This document shows positions 1 through 7,889 of a DNA stretch of 17,988 nt, in pieces. The stretch spans positions 1-17,988 of the forward strand of contig JAJYWM010000276.1 in the NCBI GenBank assembly GCA_021791455.1, read 5' to 3'. Under the pieces are notes generated by a model. It made no database searches, was not told the origin of the DNA, and saw only the letters and a list, made by a program, of their open reading frames with translations. Within the stretch, counting starts at the first letter, position 1, and every line of letters starts with the position of its first letter. Source of the stretch: a bacterium. GTDB lineage: Bacteria; Chloroflexota; Dormibacteria; UBA8260; Bog-877. The position numbers were made by a program, and so were the translations under genes.

Positions 1-639
1 GCCCTCCCTCAGATGGGATACCAGGGCTTCCTCGTGGACCTCCAGACCGCCGTGCGCGCGGAGGTGTCCCCCGCGACCGAGACCACGACTCAGGTCTGGC
101 TCGCCCCCCATGCCCCTGCGTCCATTGAGCGCTCCTTGAAGCGGCAGGGGATCGTGGTGACCTCCCAGCAGACCCCGGCGCACGACATCGCGACCATGAA
201 TCGGGGCGGGCTTGCCCTGGCCTACCTCTTCTTCCTCTTCGCCGCCGGCGCGGCCGCCGTGCTGGCCATCGGCGCGGCCGTATTCTCCGTGTTCATGACC
301 AGTCGCAGGCGGGCCTTCGAGCTGGCGGTCCTGCGTGCCATCGGAGTCCCCAACCGAGCCCTGCTCCGTTCGCTGCTCGGAGAGCAGCTCCTGGTCCTCG
401 GTCCCGGAGTCGCCCTCGGGATTCTGGCCGGGCTGGTCGGCGCCCTGATGGCCCTCCCCTCGGTGCCGGAGTTCGCCTCCACGGCGGGCGGCCCGCCCGT
501 CGCCCTGGTCTTCTCCGTCCTGCCAATTGTCGGGATGGTGGTGGCGCTGGTCGCGCTCCTGGCCGTAGCCTCGGGGTTGGCCTCCGCCGCCACTCTTCGC
601 CTGGCGAGCTGGGACCGCCTGAGGACCGAGATCACATGA
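1..639 (+). CDS. FtsX-family ABC transporter permease, C-terminal part
   Basis: The reading frame is open from base 1, so the gene begins upstream and only about 212 residues are present. The visible part has a soluble stretch, then a membrane segment near residues 68-100 (rich in Ala, Leu, Phe), a cytoplasmic loop containing RAFELAVLRAIGV, and two more membrane segments near 122-148 and 165-195. A loop of the type 'E.a.lRAiG' between the last three helices is typical of the FtsX/MacB permease fold, in which the permease transmits ATP-driven movement to the cell surface (lipoprotein, peptide or drug export) rather than forming a classic channel. The stop codon overlaps the start of the next gene (ATGA), and two ATPase genes follow, so the three products probably form one complex. 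The substrate cannot be read from this fragment. Confidence 0.85.
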   Translation, partial: ALPQMGYQGFLVDLQTAVRAEVSPATETTTQVWLAPHAPASIERSLKRQGIVVTSQQTPAHDIATMNRGGLALAYLFFLFAAGAAAVLAIGAAVFSVFMTSRRRAFELAVLRAIGVPNRALLRSLLGEQLLVLGPGVALGILAGLVGALMALPSVPEFASTAGGPPVALVFSVLPIVGMVVALVALLAVASGLASAATLRLASWDRLRTEIT

Positions 640-1523
640 CCAGCGCTCAGGGGCAGGCCACCTCCAGGGGCCTCGAGATCCACTTCGATGGTGTCGTCCA
701 TCTGTATCCCAGTCCGGAAGGGGATGTGGTCGCCCTGCGGGGCGTTGACCTCGACGTCGAAGAGGGCGAGGAATTCGCCCTCCTGGGCCCCTCAGGGTCC
801 GGAAAATCGACGGTGCTGGCCCTGCTCGCCGGGTTGCAGAGGCCCTCTGCCGGCCGGATCACGATCGGACCGTACGAGATGGGCAAGCTCACCAATCGCC
901 AGCTGCTCAGGCTGCGCGCGACCGAGGTCAGCCTGGTTCTGCAGGACCCGGCCCGCAACCTGCTCCCTTACGCTACGGCGACCCAGAACATCGAGTTCTC
1001 CCAGCGCGGGGCCAAGGGGCGCGGCCATCGACCCCCATGGCAGCCCCCGGAGCTCCTGCGGCACCTGGGCATGGGGCAGCTGGCGGACCGGACGATCGCC
1101 ACCCTCTCGGGCGGCGAGCAGCAGCGGGTGGCGATCGCGTCCGGCGTGGCCTCGGCGCCGCGCCTCCTGCTGGTGGACGAACCCACCAGCCAGCTCGACA
1201 CCAAGAGCCGCGATCAGGTGATAGATCTGCTGCATCAGATCAACCAGCAACTGGGGTCGACGGTGGTGAGCGTCACCCATGACGCCGCGGTCGCCGCGGC
1301 CATGCCACGCACCGTCACCATCCGCGACGGCCGGGTCGGAGCGGAGGGGAGAAGGGGTGAGGAGTATGCCGTCGTGGGCAAGGACGGGAGCGTACAGCTG
1401 CCGCCGGACGTCCTGGAGATGCTGCCTCCGGGCACCCTGCTTCATGTCCGGCGCCACGGCAGCGGAGTAGACCTGCGGAACCCGGAGTTGGAGCATGGTA
1501 AGGAGTCCATCGGTGATCTCTGA
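636..1523 (+). CDS. LolD/MacB-type ABC transporter ATPase with AbrB-like C-terminal tail
   Basis: Cytoplasmic ATPase of 295 residues powering the FtsX-type permease encoded just upstream (4-base overlap). Walker A GPSGSGKST is at 51-59, signature LSGGEQQ at 157-163, Walker B LLLVDEP at 177-183 followed by a normal D-loop SQLD, and the switch His is at 215. The ATPase core ends near residue 232. Usual LolD proteins are about 230 residues, so about 60 residues are extra. Residues 243-282 (GKDGSVQLPPDVLEMLPPG, then HVRRHGSGVDLRN) read like a swapped-hairpin AbrB/SpoVT half-site: V..dG.v.LP...L..L..G..l.V. This tail is an inference from pattern and could instead be a protein-interaction tail. The last 29 bases overlap the next ATPase gene. 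Confidence 0.88.
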   Translation: MTSAQGQATSRGLEIHFDGVVHLYPSPEGDVVALRGVDLDVEEGEEFALLGPSGSGKSTVLALLAGLQRPSAGRITIGPYEMGKLTNRQLLRLRATEVSLVLQDPARNLLPYATATQNIEFSQRGAKGRGHRPPWQPPELLRHLGMGQLADRTIATLSGGEQQRVAIASGVASAPRLLLVDEPTSQLDTKSRDQVIDLLHQINQQLGSTVVSVTHDAAVAAAMPRTVTIRDGRVGAEGRRGEEYAVVGKDGSVQLPPDVLEMLPPGTLLHVRRHGSGVDLRNPELEHGKESIGDL

Positions 1524-2172
1524 GATCGTGGTGGAACACGTGACCATGACAGTTGGTCAGCGGCAGATCCTTCAGGATGTGAACCTGGTGATCCGAGCTG
1601 GTGAATCTCTGGCCATCACCGGCCCCTCCGGCTCCGGCAAGACGACCCTTCTGATGCTCGCGGCGGGCCTGCAGCGGCCGCAGCAGGGTCGCGTGCTGGT
1701 CGACGGCGCCCCGATCGGAACAGACGACAAGAGCCGCCAGCGTTTCGGAGTGGTGCTGCAGAACCACGGGCTGGTCTCCGTCCTGACGGCGATGGAGAAC
1801 GTGGCCCTGCCGCTGCAGGCGCGCGGGGTGTCGGCTGAAGAGGTGCAGCGGTTGGGGCAGGCCGCCCTGGACCAGGTGGGACTGCACTCGGCTGCTGACG
1901 CTCTGGTGCAGGACCTCTCCGGCGGGCAGCAGCAGCGCGTCGCGGTGGCCCGCGCCCTCGTGGGCGCGCCCGATGCGGTGCTTGCCGACGAGCCGACATC
2001 GGAGCTAGTGGCGGAACAGCGCAAGGTGATCGTCGAACTGCTGCTGGCCCAGGCGCGGGAGGGACGCATCCTGGTGGTCGCGACTCACGACCCCGAGGTC
2101 GTGGGCGCATGCGACCGCCAGCTGAGACTGGAGGATGGGCGCCAGGTCGAGGCTGCCGCCATAGCCGGGTGA
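1495..2172 (+). CDS. second LolD/MacB-type ABC transporter ATPase
   Basis: A 225-residue ATPase of normal LolD length. Walker A GPSGSGKT is at 43-50, the Q-loop falls in VVLQNHGL near 87-94, the signature LSGGQQQ is at 141-147, Walker B AVLADEP at 161-167 and the switch His lies in VVATHDPE. The D-loop, normally SALD, reads SELV, so the usual Asp is absent. This may matter for coupling between the two nucleotide sites. The ATG at 1495 lies inside the end of the preceding ATPase gene with GGAG repeats just upstream; GTG codons further in (for example at 1528) are alternatives. Two adjacent, different ATPases for one permease gene suggest a heterodimeric motor, or that a second permease lies upstream of the window. 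Confidence 0.88.
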   Translation: MVRSPSVISEIVVEHVTMTVGQRQILQDVNLVIRAGESLAITGPSGSGKTTLLMLAAGLQRPQQGRVLVDGAPIGTDDKSRQRFGVVLQNHGLVSVLTAMENVALPLQARGVSAEEVQRLGQAALDQVGLHSAADALVQDLSGGQQQRVAVARALVGAPDAVLADEPTSELVAEQRKVIVELLLAQAREGRILVVATHDPEVVGACDRQLRLEDGRQVEAAAIAG

Positions 2173-2302
2173 TGCGCCGATAATCTAGTGCCTCCCCACC
2201 CTATTGCACTGCTACCATTTGGCGGCAGGGCAAGAGGGCTGGAGCTCTGCACCGGTGCCTGCATCGCCGCTGATTGCCTCTGGCGGCCTGGCCACTACGG
2301 GG

Positions 2303-2313
2303 GGAGGAGCTTG
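2303..2313 (+). promoter_or_regulatory. Shine-Dalgarno and TTG start deciding the MFS gene start
   Basis: GGAGG at 2303-2307 lies 3 bases before TTG at 2311. The spacing is short, but the protein from this TTG begins directly with the usual amphipathic MFS N-terminus (FSGYRSALSHRNLRLLLSG). The in-frame extension back to GTG 2188 encodes 41 residues of low-complexity, Cys-containing sequence that does not look like an MFS leader. Confidence 0.5.
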
Positions 2314-4008
2314 TTTTCGGGCTACCGGTCCGCTTTATCACATCGCAACCTTCGGCTCCTTCTCAGCGGTGAGGTCGTCTCCGCCTCCGGATCCTGGGCC
2401 TACAACGTGGCCCTGGCGGTGTACGTCTTCGACCGCACCCACTCGTCGTTCTGGGTCTCCGCGGTCTTTCTGGTGCGCTTCATCCCGGCCATGTTTCTTT
2501 CCACCTACGGCGGGGTTTTGGCCGAGCGCTTTGAGCGCGTGCGCCTGCTAATCACCTCCGACCTGCTCCTCTTCACCTGGCAGATCCTGCTTGCCGGGGC
2601 GGTCTTTCTCAACCTGCCAGTGGCTTTCGTCCTTTCCTTGGCGGCCCTCAGCGCCATCACCTCCACCGCCTACAGCCCCGCCGTCGCGGCCATGATCCCT
2701 CAGCTCGCCGGCGAGGACGATCTGGCTTCGGCCAATGCCTTGAACAGCACCATCGACAACCTGGTCGTGATCCTGGGACCGGCCTTCGGATCGCTCCTGC
2801 TGCTGACCAGAGAGGCGTGGCTCCCCTTCGTGATCAACGCGGCAACGTTCGTGTTCGCGGCGGTCATGGTGTACCGGATCAGCGAGCGTTCACATCCCAG
2901 CGACGTCAGTGAGGGGGGCAAAGCCGGTGTGCTGCGGCAGATGCTGGTCGGAATGCGGGCGATCGTCAGCTCGTCAAAGGTGATGGTGCTGGTGTCCTTC
3001 AGCGTGCTGGCGAGCTTCATCTACGGCACCGACACCGTGTTATTCGTGTACATCAGCAAACTGCAGCTCCACACCGGAGCCACGGGGTATGGATACCTCC
3101 TGGCCGGGCTCGGGGTGGGCGGGGTCCTGGCAGCCCTCTTCGTCAACCGGCTCGCATCCCAGCCACGCTTGGGAGCGATCATCACCCTGGGAATGGCGGT
3201 CTACTGTGTGCCCACGGCCCTGCTCATCTGGGTGACCGTGCCGGAGGTAGGGTTCTTGCTGGAGGTGATTCGAGGGGCGGGCACGCTGGTGGTTGACGTG
3301 TTGGCCATCACCGCCCTGCAGCGATCCGTGGCGGCCGACCTTGTGGCGCGAGTCTTTGGGGTCTTTTTCGCCCTGGTTCTGGGCGCCATCTCACTGGGGT
3401 CCCTGCTCGCCGCCGCGTTCGTGCAGAGTGTGGGTCTCCATGGCAGCCTGCTCTTGGTCGGGATCGTGGTTCCAGTCCTGGCGGCGATGGCGTACCCGTG
3501 GCTCCGGCGGATGGATGATGCCGCTCAGCTGAGGTTCCGGGAGCTGGCACCTCGGGTCGAGCTGCTGTCCCGGCTGGGCATCTTCTCTTCTGGCTCCCGT
3601 TCGGTGCTGGAACGTCTGGCCGGCGTGTGCGGCGCGGAGTCCGTTACCGCGGGCACCGTCATTATTCGCGAGGGTGATGAAGCCGACGCCTTCTACGCAC
3701 TTGGCACCGGGCGAGTACGCGTCGATGCCAAGGGTGAGGCTGCCAGCGTGCGGCAGCTGGCGGTGATAGACGCACCGGGATACTTCGGAGAGATCGGACT
3801 TTTAGAGCAGATTCCCAGGACCGCGACCGTGACCGCGCTCTCCGACTGTGAGCTGTATCGCATTGCCGGGGAGGACTTCCTGGATGCCCTGTCAGGCGCT
3901 CCTGCATCGCAGCTCTTTCTCGAGGGCACCAAAGCGCGACTGGGGCGCAGCCATCCCTCCTACCGGTCGCGCTCAGACGATGTCCTGCCCAGCGCTGCCG
4001 CGACCTGA
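2311..4008 (+). CDS. MFS transporter fused to a C-terminal cyclic-nucleotide-binding domain
   Basis: From TTG 2311 the protein is 565 residues. Residues 1-405 are an MFS permease of the drug/solute exporter type, with about 10-12 hydrophobic helices and an N-terminus YRSALSHRNLRLLLSGE typical of that group. After a short linker (E411 to R416), residues 418-545 form a cNMP-binding (Crp-like) domain. Its phosphate-binding cassette is FGEIGLL (492-498) followed by PRTATV (502-507), with the conserved Gly493, Glu494 and Arg503. No helix-turn-helix follows, so this is not a transcription factor; the domain presumably gates the transporter on the cytoplasmic side. The cargo is unknown. The next gene downstream encodes a nucleotide cyclase, the obvious candidate source of ligand. 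If translation instead starts at GTG 2188, 41 residues are added at the N-terminus. Confidence 0.88.
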   Translation: MFSGYRSALSHRNLRLLLSGEVVSASGSWAYNVALAVYVFDRTHSSFWVSAVFLVRFIPAMFLSTYGGVLAERFERVRLLITSDLLLFTWQILLAGAVFLNLPVAFVLSLAALSAITSTAYSPAVAAMIPQLAGEDDLASANALNSTIDNLVVILGPAFGSLLLLTREAWLPFVINAATFVFAAVMVYRISERSHPSDVSEGGKAGVLRQMLVGMRAIVSSSKVMVLVSFSVLASFIYGTDTVLFVYISKLQLHTGATGYGYLLAGLGVGGVLAALFVNRLASQPRLGAIITLGMAVYCVPTALLIWVTVPEVGFLLEVIRGAGTLVVDVLAITALQRSVAADLVARVFGVFFALVLGAISLGSLLAAAFVQSVGLHGSLLLVGIVVPVLAAMAYPWLRRMDDAAQLRFRELAPRVELLSRLGIFSSGSRSVLERLAGVCGAESVTAGTVIIREGDEADAFYALGTGRVRVDAKGEAASVRQLAVIDAPGYFGEIGLLEQIPRTATVTALSDCELYRIAGEDFLDALSGAPASQLFLEGTKARLGRSHPSYRSRSDDVLPSAAAT

Positions 4009-4152
4009 ACCACCGCTGCGCCCAGCGAGCGTCGCCACGACTCCTCCGTCCAGGCACCGCTTCTGTTCGCCGCAGGGGGTCTTGCCGAGGTTCTCCGGGA
4101 GGCGGGTTTCCCTCTGCTCCTCGGGGCGCCAGTCCCTTATTGCCCCGAGCAA

Positions 4153-4173
4153 GCGGCCCCGTCAAGGGGCCGC
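4153..4173 (+). terminator. hairpin downstream of the MFS gene
   Basis: Perfect 8-bp inverted repeat GCGGCCCC / GGGGCCGC with the 5-base loop GTCAA, about 145 bases after the MFS stop and 80 bases before the cyclase start. There is no T-run after it, so it may be a Rho-assisted or weak terminator, or a stabilising mRNA hairpin. The rest of the 4009-4254 gap shows no convincing gene. Confidence 0.4.
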
Positions 4174-4254
4174 CTGGCTCCTGGCCATCGGGGGCGCCGT
4201 TCGCAACCTACCATAGGGTGCAGTGATCTTCGAAGGCGCGGGGACTTTTCGCCC

Positions 4255-7200
4255 TTGACAACCTGTCCCGGCTGCGGTGCCGCGACCTCGTCCGAGCAGA
4301 GGTTCTGCGGCGAGTGCGGAGCCGCACTCGCCGCCACATGCCCACACTGTCGGGCGCCGGTACGCCCTGGCCAGAGGTTCTGTGGCGAGTGCGGAGCGGC
4401 CATTTCAAGTAGTCCTGGCGCTGCTTCCGCAGTCCCCGTGGAATCGACCCCCGAGGTCCGCCTGGTCTCGGTTCTTTTCGTAGACCTGGTTGGTTTCACG
4501 AGCTTGTCCGAGGCCCACGACGCGGAGGACATGCGTGACCTGCTGAGCCGTTACTTTGCCGTGGCCCGGACGGTGGTGGGCAGATACGGAGGCACGATCG
4601 AGAAGTTCATCGGGGACGCGGTGATGGCTGTGTGGGGGACGCCGGTGGCCCACGAGGATGACGCGAATCGTGCCGTGAGAGCGGCCCTGGACCTGGTGGC
4701 GGGGGTCGAGGTCTTTGCTGGCGAGGTGGGGGCCCCCCAGCTGCGGGCGAGGGGCGGGGTGGCCACCGGCCGCGCCGCCTCTTGGGCCAGCTCCGGTGAG
4801 GGGCTGGTGGTCGGAGACAGGGTCAACACCGCCTCCAGGGTCCAGTCCGCCGCCTCTCCCGGAACCGTCCTGGTGGACCAGTTGACCCGTGAGGCCACCG
4901 CGCGCTCCATCGAGTACCGGGATGGGGGGTTCCACGAGGTCAAGGGCAAGAGTGAGCCCCTCCACCTGTTCCGAGCGGTCCGCGCCATCCAGAAGGTGCC
5001 GGGGAGGGACGGCCACCAGTTGGGGGCGGCGTCTCTGCACGGGCGCGATGCGGAGCTGCGCATCTTGAGGGAACTCTTTCACAGCACCATAGAGAAGCGC
5101 GGCGGCCACCTGGTCGCTCTCAGCGGGCCGGCCGGCATCGGCAAGTCGGTCCTGCTCGAGGAGCTGGCCCGTTACGTGCACGGGCTGGCCATCGATGTCC
5201 TCTGGCATGAGGGAAGTTGCGCTCTGACAGGTGATGGGGTCGCCTATGGCGCCTTGGTCGCGATGGTGCGCCAGCGGCTCCGGTTGGAGGACTCGGGCAC
5301 GGCTGAGGAGGCGGTTGACCGGCTCCATGAGGCGCTGAGAGGGCTGTTGCCCAGCGATGAGGACTTTGAGTTCGCCACCCCGAAACTGGAGGTTCTGCTC
5401 GGGCTGCCCACGCAGCCGGCCGAGTGGAGCCGGGACGAGCTCTTCGCCGGGTGGCGTCTGTTGTTCGAGGCTCTGGCACGCACCGCGCCCGTGGTCATGG
5501 TGGTTGACAACCTGCAGTGGGCCAACCAGGGGCTGCTGGACTTCCTGGAGCACCTCTTGGACTGGTCGAGCCAGCTGCCGATCCTGATCATCACCCAGGC
5601 CCGGCCGGAACTCCTGCAGATCAGGCCTGGATGGGCGGCCGACCAGCGGCATGCGACCACGCTCCACCTCGATCCGCTGAGCCCGGCGGAGATGGGGCAA
5701 CTGCTGGATGACCTGGTTGCCGAGATGCCCTCGTCCGCCCACCGCCAGATAGTGGAGCGGGCGGAGGGGATTCCCCTCTACGCGGTTGAGACGATCCACA
5801 TGCTCACCGACCGAGGGCTGATCCAAGAGCAGGACGGTCGGCGAGTACTCGCCGAGGAGCTCAGTGACCTCGACACACCGGTCAGCCTCGAGGCTCTGAT
5901 CGCCGCGCGGTTGGATGAGCTGCCCCTGGACGAGCGGGCGTTGGTCAAGGACCTGGCGGTGCTTGGAATGACCTTCAGCAAGGAGTTGGTGGCCTCGGTC
6001 ACGACCCTCGATGAGAGCGCCCTTGAGTCCCTGCTCCGCTCCCTGCTGCGCAAGGAGGTGCTCGTCACTCAGGGAGGACGCCGCCCCGCCAGCCCAGCGC
6101 TTTACGGATTCTCGCAAACCCTGCTTCGCTCCATCGCCTATGACAGGTTGGGCAAGAGGGAGCGGCGGTCAAGGCACCTCGCTGTCGCGAGCCAGATGTC
6201 CCTTTCACCACCAGCCGATCTGGAGGAGCTGGCCGAGGTGATCGGGGAGCATTACCGCCAGGCTGCCCTTGCCGATCCGCGCGCCGCGGACACCGCCCAA
6301 GTCGGCCAGGACGCCGTTCGCTGGCTGATCAGGGCTGCCTCGCGCGCCGCCACCGTGGGCGCCCCGGGCCGGGCGATGGAGCTCTACCTTGAAGCGGCGG
6401 AGCTGGCCGTAGAGGAGATGGTCGCACTCGGCTACCGGGAGCAGGCGGCACGGATGGCCTTCAGGGCCGGGCTCGCCGAGCGCTGCCTGACGCTCCTCGA
6501 ACAGCTGGCGGACCAGCACATCGGGGCCGGGCGGGTCGTTGACGCGGCTCGCCTCGCGGGTGCCATTGGAAGCTCTCTGGGCCGCCTGGGCCGGGCCGAC
6601 GAGGCGATCGGGCGGCTCTCCCGGGCACTCGAGGTGTTGGATCTGGGGCAGCTCGACGCCGATGTGGCGGAGATACAGTCACAGCTGGCTCGCGAGCTCT
6701 CGGTGGCGGGTCGGCGGGAAGAGGCGATGGAGCATGTGGAGCACGCCCTGAGGATCGCCGAAGCGTTGGACCTGCCGCAGGTACTCTGCGACGGCTTGGA
6801 GACCAAGGCACTGCTGCTGCGGTCGGCGGATCGGCCGGAGGAAGCCCTGCTGCTCTTCGACGGCACAGTGGAGATCGCCGGCCGACGGGGCCTGACGTCC
6901 GAGGAGATGCTCTCGGGCCAGGCCAACAGCGGTGACACCCGCATGGCGAACGATATTGGGGACGCGATATCCCATCTCGAGAGCGCGATCGGGCTGGCGC
7001 GCCGCCTGGGCCAGCGCTATTCGGAGACGTTCCTCGGCGGCAACCTGCTTCTGGCATTGATCTTCTCCGGCGAGTGGAGGCGAGCCACCGAGCTGGCCGA
7101 GTCCCTTCTGGAAGAGGATCGGCCCGGGGTCGAGATCGTGCAGAGCCGGCTTGTCGTCCTCAACGCCTTGCGCGGGAATCCCCAACTGGCGAGGGAGGCC

Positions 7201-7728
7201 TTCTCGGCGCTCCAGCGATGGGAGCACCACAATTCCACTGAGCCCAGGACCCTCTACGCCGCCCTCGAGGCAACCGTGCTGCTGGCGGAAGGGGAGTTAC
7301 CGCGGGCTCTCGAGGCCGCGAGGGGCGCCCTGGAGGTGGCGGTGCCCAACTTCGGATACCGTCACGAGATAGCCCGCCAGGCCTGGCCCGACGCGTGTGA
7401 GGCGGCCCTTGGGATGGGCTCGTCGCAAAAGCTGGCGGAACTGGTCAGGATGCTCGAGAGCGAGCCCCCGGGCAGGCTGCCACCGTACCTTAGGTGGCAG
7501 CTCGCTCGCTACAGGGCGCTGGGAGCGCTGGGGCCACCCGGCGAGCCCGCGGGCGTCCGGCTCCTCTCGGTGAGCGACGGCTTCGGCGCGCTCGGGTATC
7601 CATATTGGGCCGCCAGGACCGGCCTGGAGGCGGCCTCCAGAGGCTCGGAGGGGGATGCCGCCGCAGACTCCCGGGCTCAGCAGGCGCGCCAGCTGCTGCT
7701 GGCGATGGGGGCCCCGCCCCCACTCTGA
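4255..7728 (+). CDS. double zinc-ribbon class III nucleotide cyclase with AAA ATPase and TPR-like regions
   Basis: A 1157-residue multidomain signalling protein. Two zinc ribbons open it: Cys4/7 with Cys18/21, and Cys29/32 with Cys43/46. A class III cyclase domain spans about 68-245, with metal-binding Asp77 (FVDLVGFT) and Asp121 (KFIGDAVMAVWG), adenine-type Lys117, and transition-state Asn191 and Arg195 (GDRVNTASR). The position seven before Asn191, usually Asp or Thr in ATP-specific cyclases, is Leu184, so ATP preference is likely but not certain. An AAA/STAND-like ATPase follows (about 260-640), with Walker A GPAGIGKS at 291-298 and Walker B VVMVVDNLQW at 413-422. Residues from about 640 to the end are Ala/Leu/Glu-rich helical pairs like TPRs, probably the sensor or partner-binding arm. 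TTG 4255 is the only plausible start because the first zinc Cys is residue 4; the upstream GGGG is a weak ribosome site. No membrane helix is seen, so it is cytoplasmic. Confidence 0.9.
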   Translation: MTTCPGCGAATSSEQRFCGECGAALAATCPHCRAPVRPGQRFCGECGAAISSSPGAASAVPVESTPEVRLVSVLFVDLVGFTSLSEAHDAEDMRDLLSRYFAVARTVVGRYGGTIEKFIGDAVMAVWGTPVAHEDDANRAVRAALDLVAGVEVFAGEVGAPQLRARGGVATGRAASWASSGEGLVVGDRVNTASRVQSAASPGTVLVDQLTREATARSIEYRDGGFHEVKGKSEPLHLFRAVRAIQKVPGRDGHQLGAASLHGRDAELRILRELFHSTIEKRGGHLVALSGPAGIGKSVLLEELARYVHGLAIDVLWHEGSCALTGDGVAYGALVAMVRQRLRLEDSGTAEEAVDRLHEALRGLLPSDEDFEFATPKLEVLLGLPTQPAEWSRDELFAGWRLLFEALARTAPVVMVVDNLQWANQGLLDFLEHLLDWSSQLPILIITQARPELLQIRPGWAADQRHATTLHLDPLSPAEMGQLLDDLVAEMPSSAHRQIVERAEGIPLYAVETIHMLTDRGLIQEQDGRRVLAEELSDLDTPVSLEALIAARLDELPLDERALVKDLAVLGMTFSKELVASVTTLDESALESLLRSLLRKEVLVTQGGRRPASPALYGFSQTLLRSIAYDRLGKRERRSRHLAVASQMSLSPPADLEELAEVIGEHYRQAALADPRAADTAQVGQDAVRWLIRAASRAATVGAPGRAMELYLEAAELAVEEMVALGYREQAARMAFRAGLAERCLTLLEQLADQHIGAGRVVDAARLAGAIGSSLGRLGRADEAIGRLSRALEVLDLGQLDADVAEIQSQLARELSVAGRREEAMEHVEHALRIAEALDLPQVLCDGLETKALLLRSADRPEEALLLFDGTVEIAGRRGLTSEEMLSGQANSGDTRMANDIGDAISHLESAIGLARRLGQRYSETFLGGNLLLALIFSGEWRRATELAESLLEEDRPGVEIVQSRLVVLNALRGNPQLAREAFSALQRWEHHNSTEPRTLYAALEATVLLAEGELPRALEAARGALEVAVPNFGYRHEIARQAWPDACEAALGMGSSQKLAELVRMLESEPPGRLPPYLRWQLARYRALGALGPPGEPAGVRLLSVSDGFGALGYPYWAARTGLEAASRGSEGDAAADSRAQQARQLLLAMGAPPPL

Positions 7729-7746
7729 TCATCGGACTCCCCACGG

Positions 7747-7794
7747 GGACTGACGGACTCGTTACATAGTGTGATGGACTGACGAGCTCGTAAC
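7747..7794. repeat. 29-bp-spaced direct repeat, candidate operator, upstream of the signal peptidase gene
   Basis: GGACTGACGGACTCGTTAC (7747-7765) recurs as GGACTGACGAGCTCGTAAC (7776-7794), matching at 16 of 19 positions. The repeat period is 29 bases, close to three helical turns. The second copy holds the perfect palindrome CGAGCTCG, and GTTAC of the first copy is the reverse complement of GTAAC of the second. It lies in the 161-base gap between the cyclase and the signal peptidase gene, where a promoter for the peptidase/TasA-like pair would be expected. TANNNT-type -10 matches occur between the copies but no clear -35. Confidence 0.45.
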
Positions 7795-7889
7795 CGGTAG
7801 ACTTCCCCACTGGAAGGAGAGGTGGGCCCGACCCTGGCTCATCGGCGGCCGAGCGCAAGCGCCGCAGCAAGAAGGGCAGGGGGCTCGAT

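Noticed and set aside
2188..2310. 41-residue N-terminal extension of the MFS protein from GTG 2188
   Set aside because: It lacks a ribosome site and has composition unlike MFS N-termini; TTG 2311 with GGAGG upstream begins exactly at the family's usual start.
4255..4260. Perfect TTGACA, a possible -35 element
   Set aside because: It coincides with the cyclase start codon and no -10 element lies 16-18 bases downstream; most likely chance.
4405..6117. 570-codon open frame on the minus strand opposite the cyclase gene
   Set aside because: It is antisense to cyclase and AAA motifs that are clearly real, has a Gln/Arg/Pro-rich composition and shows no domain. Long antisense frames are expected opposite GC-rich coding DNA.
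7765..7785. TGTGA half-site as a possible CRP operator
   Set aside because: There is no TCACA partner at the required spacing, and neither cNMP protein here has a DNA-binding domain.
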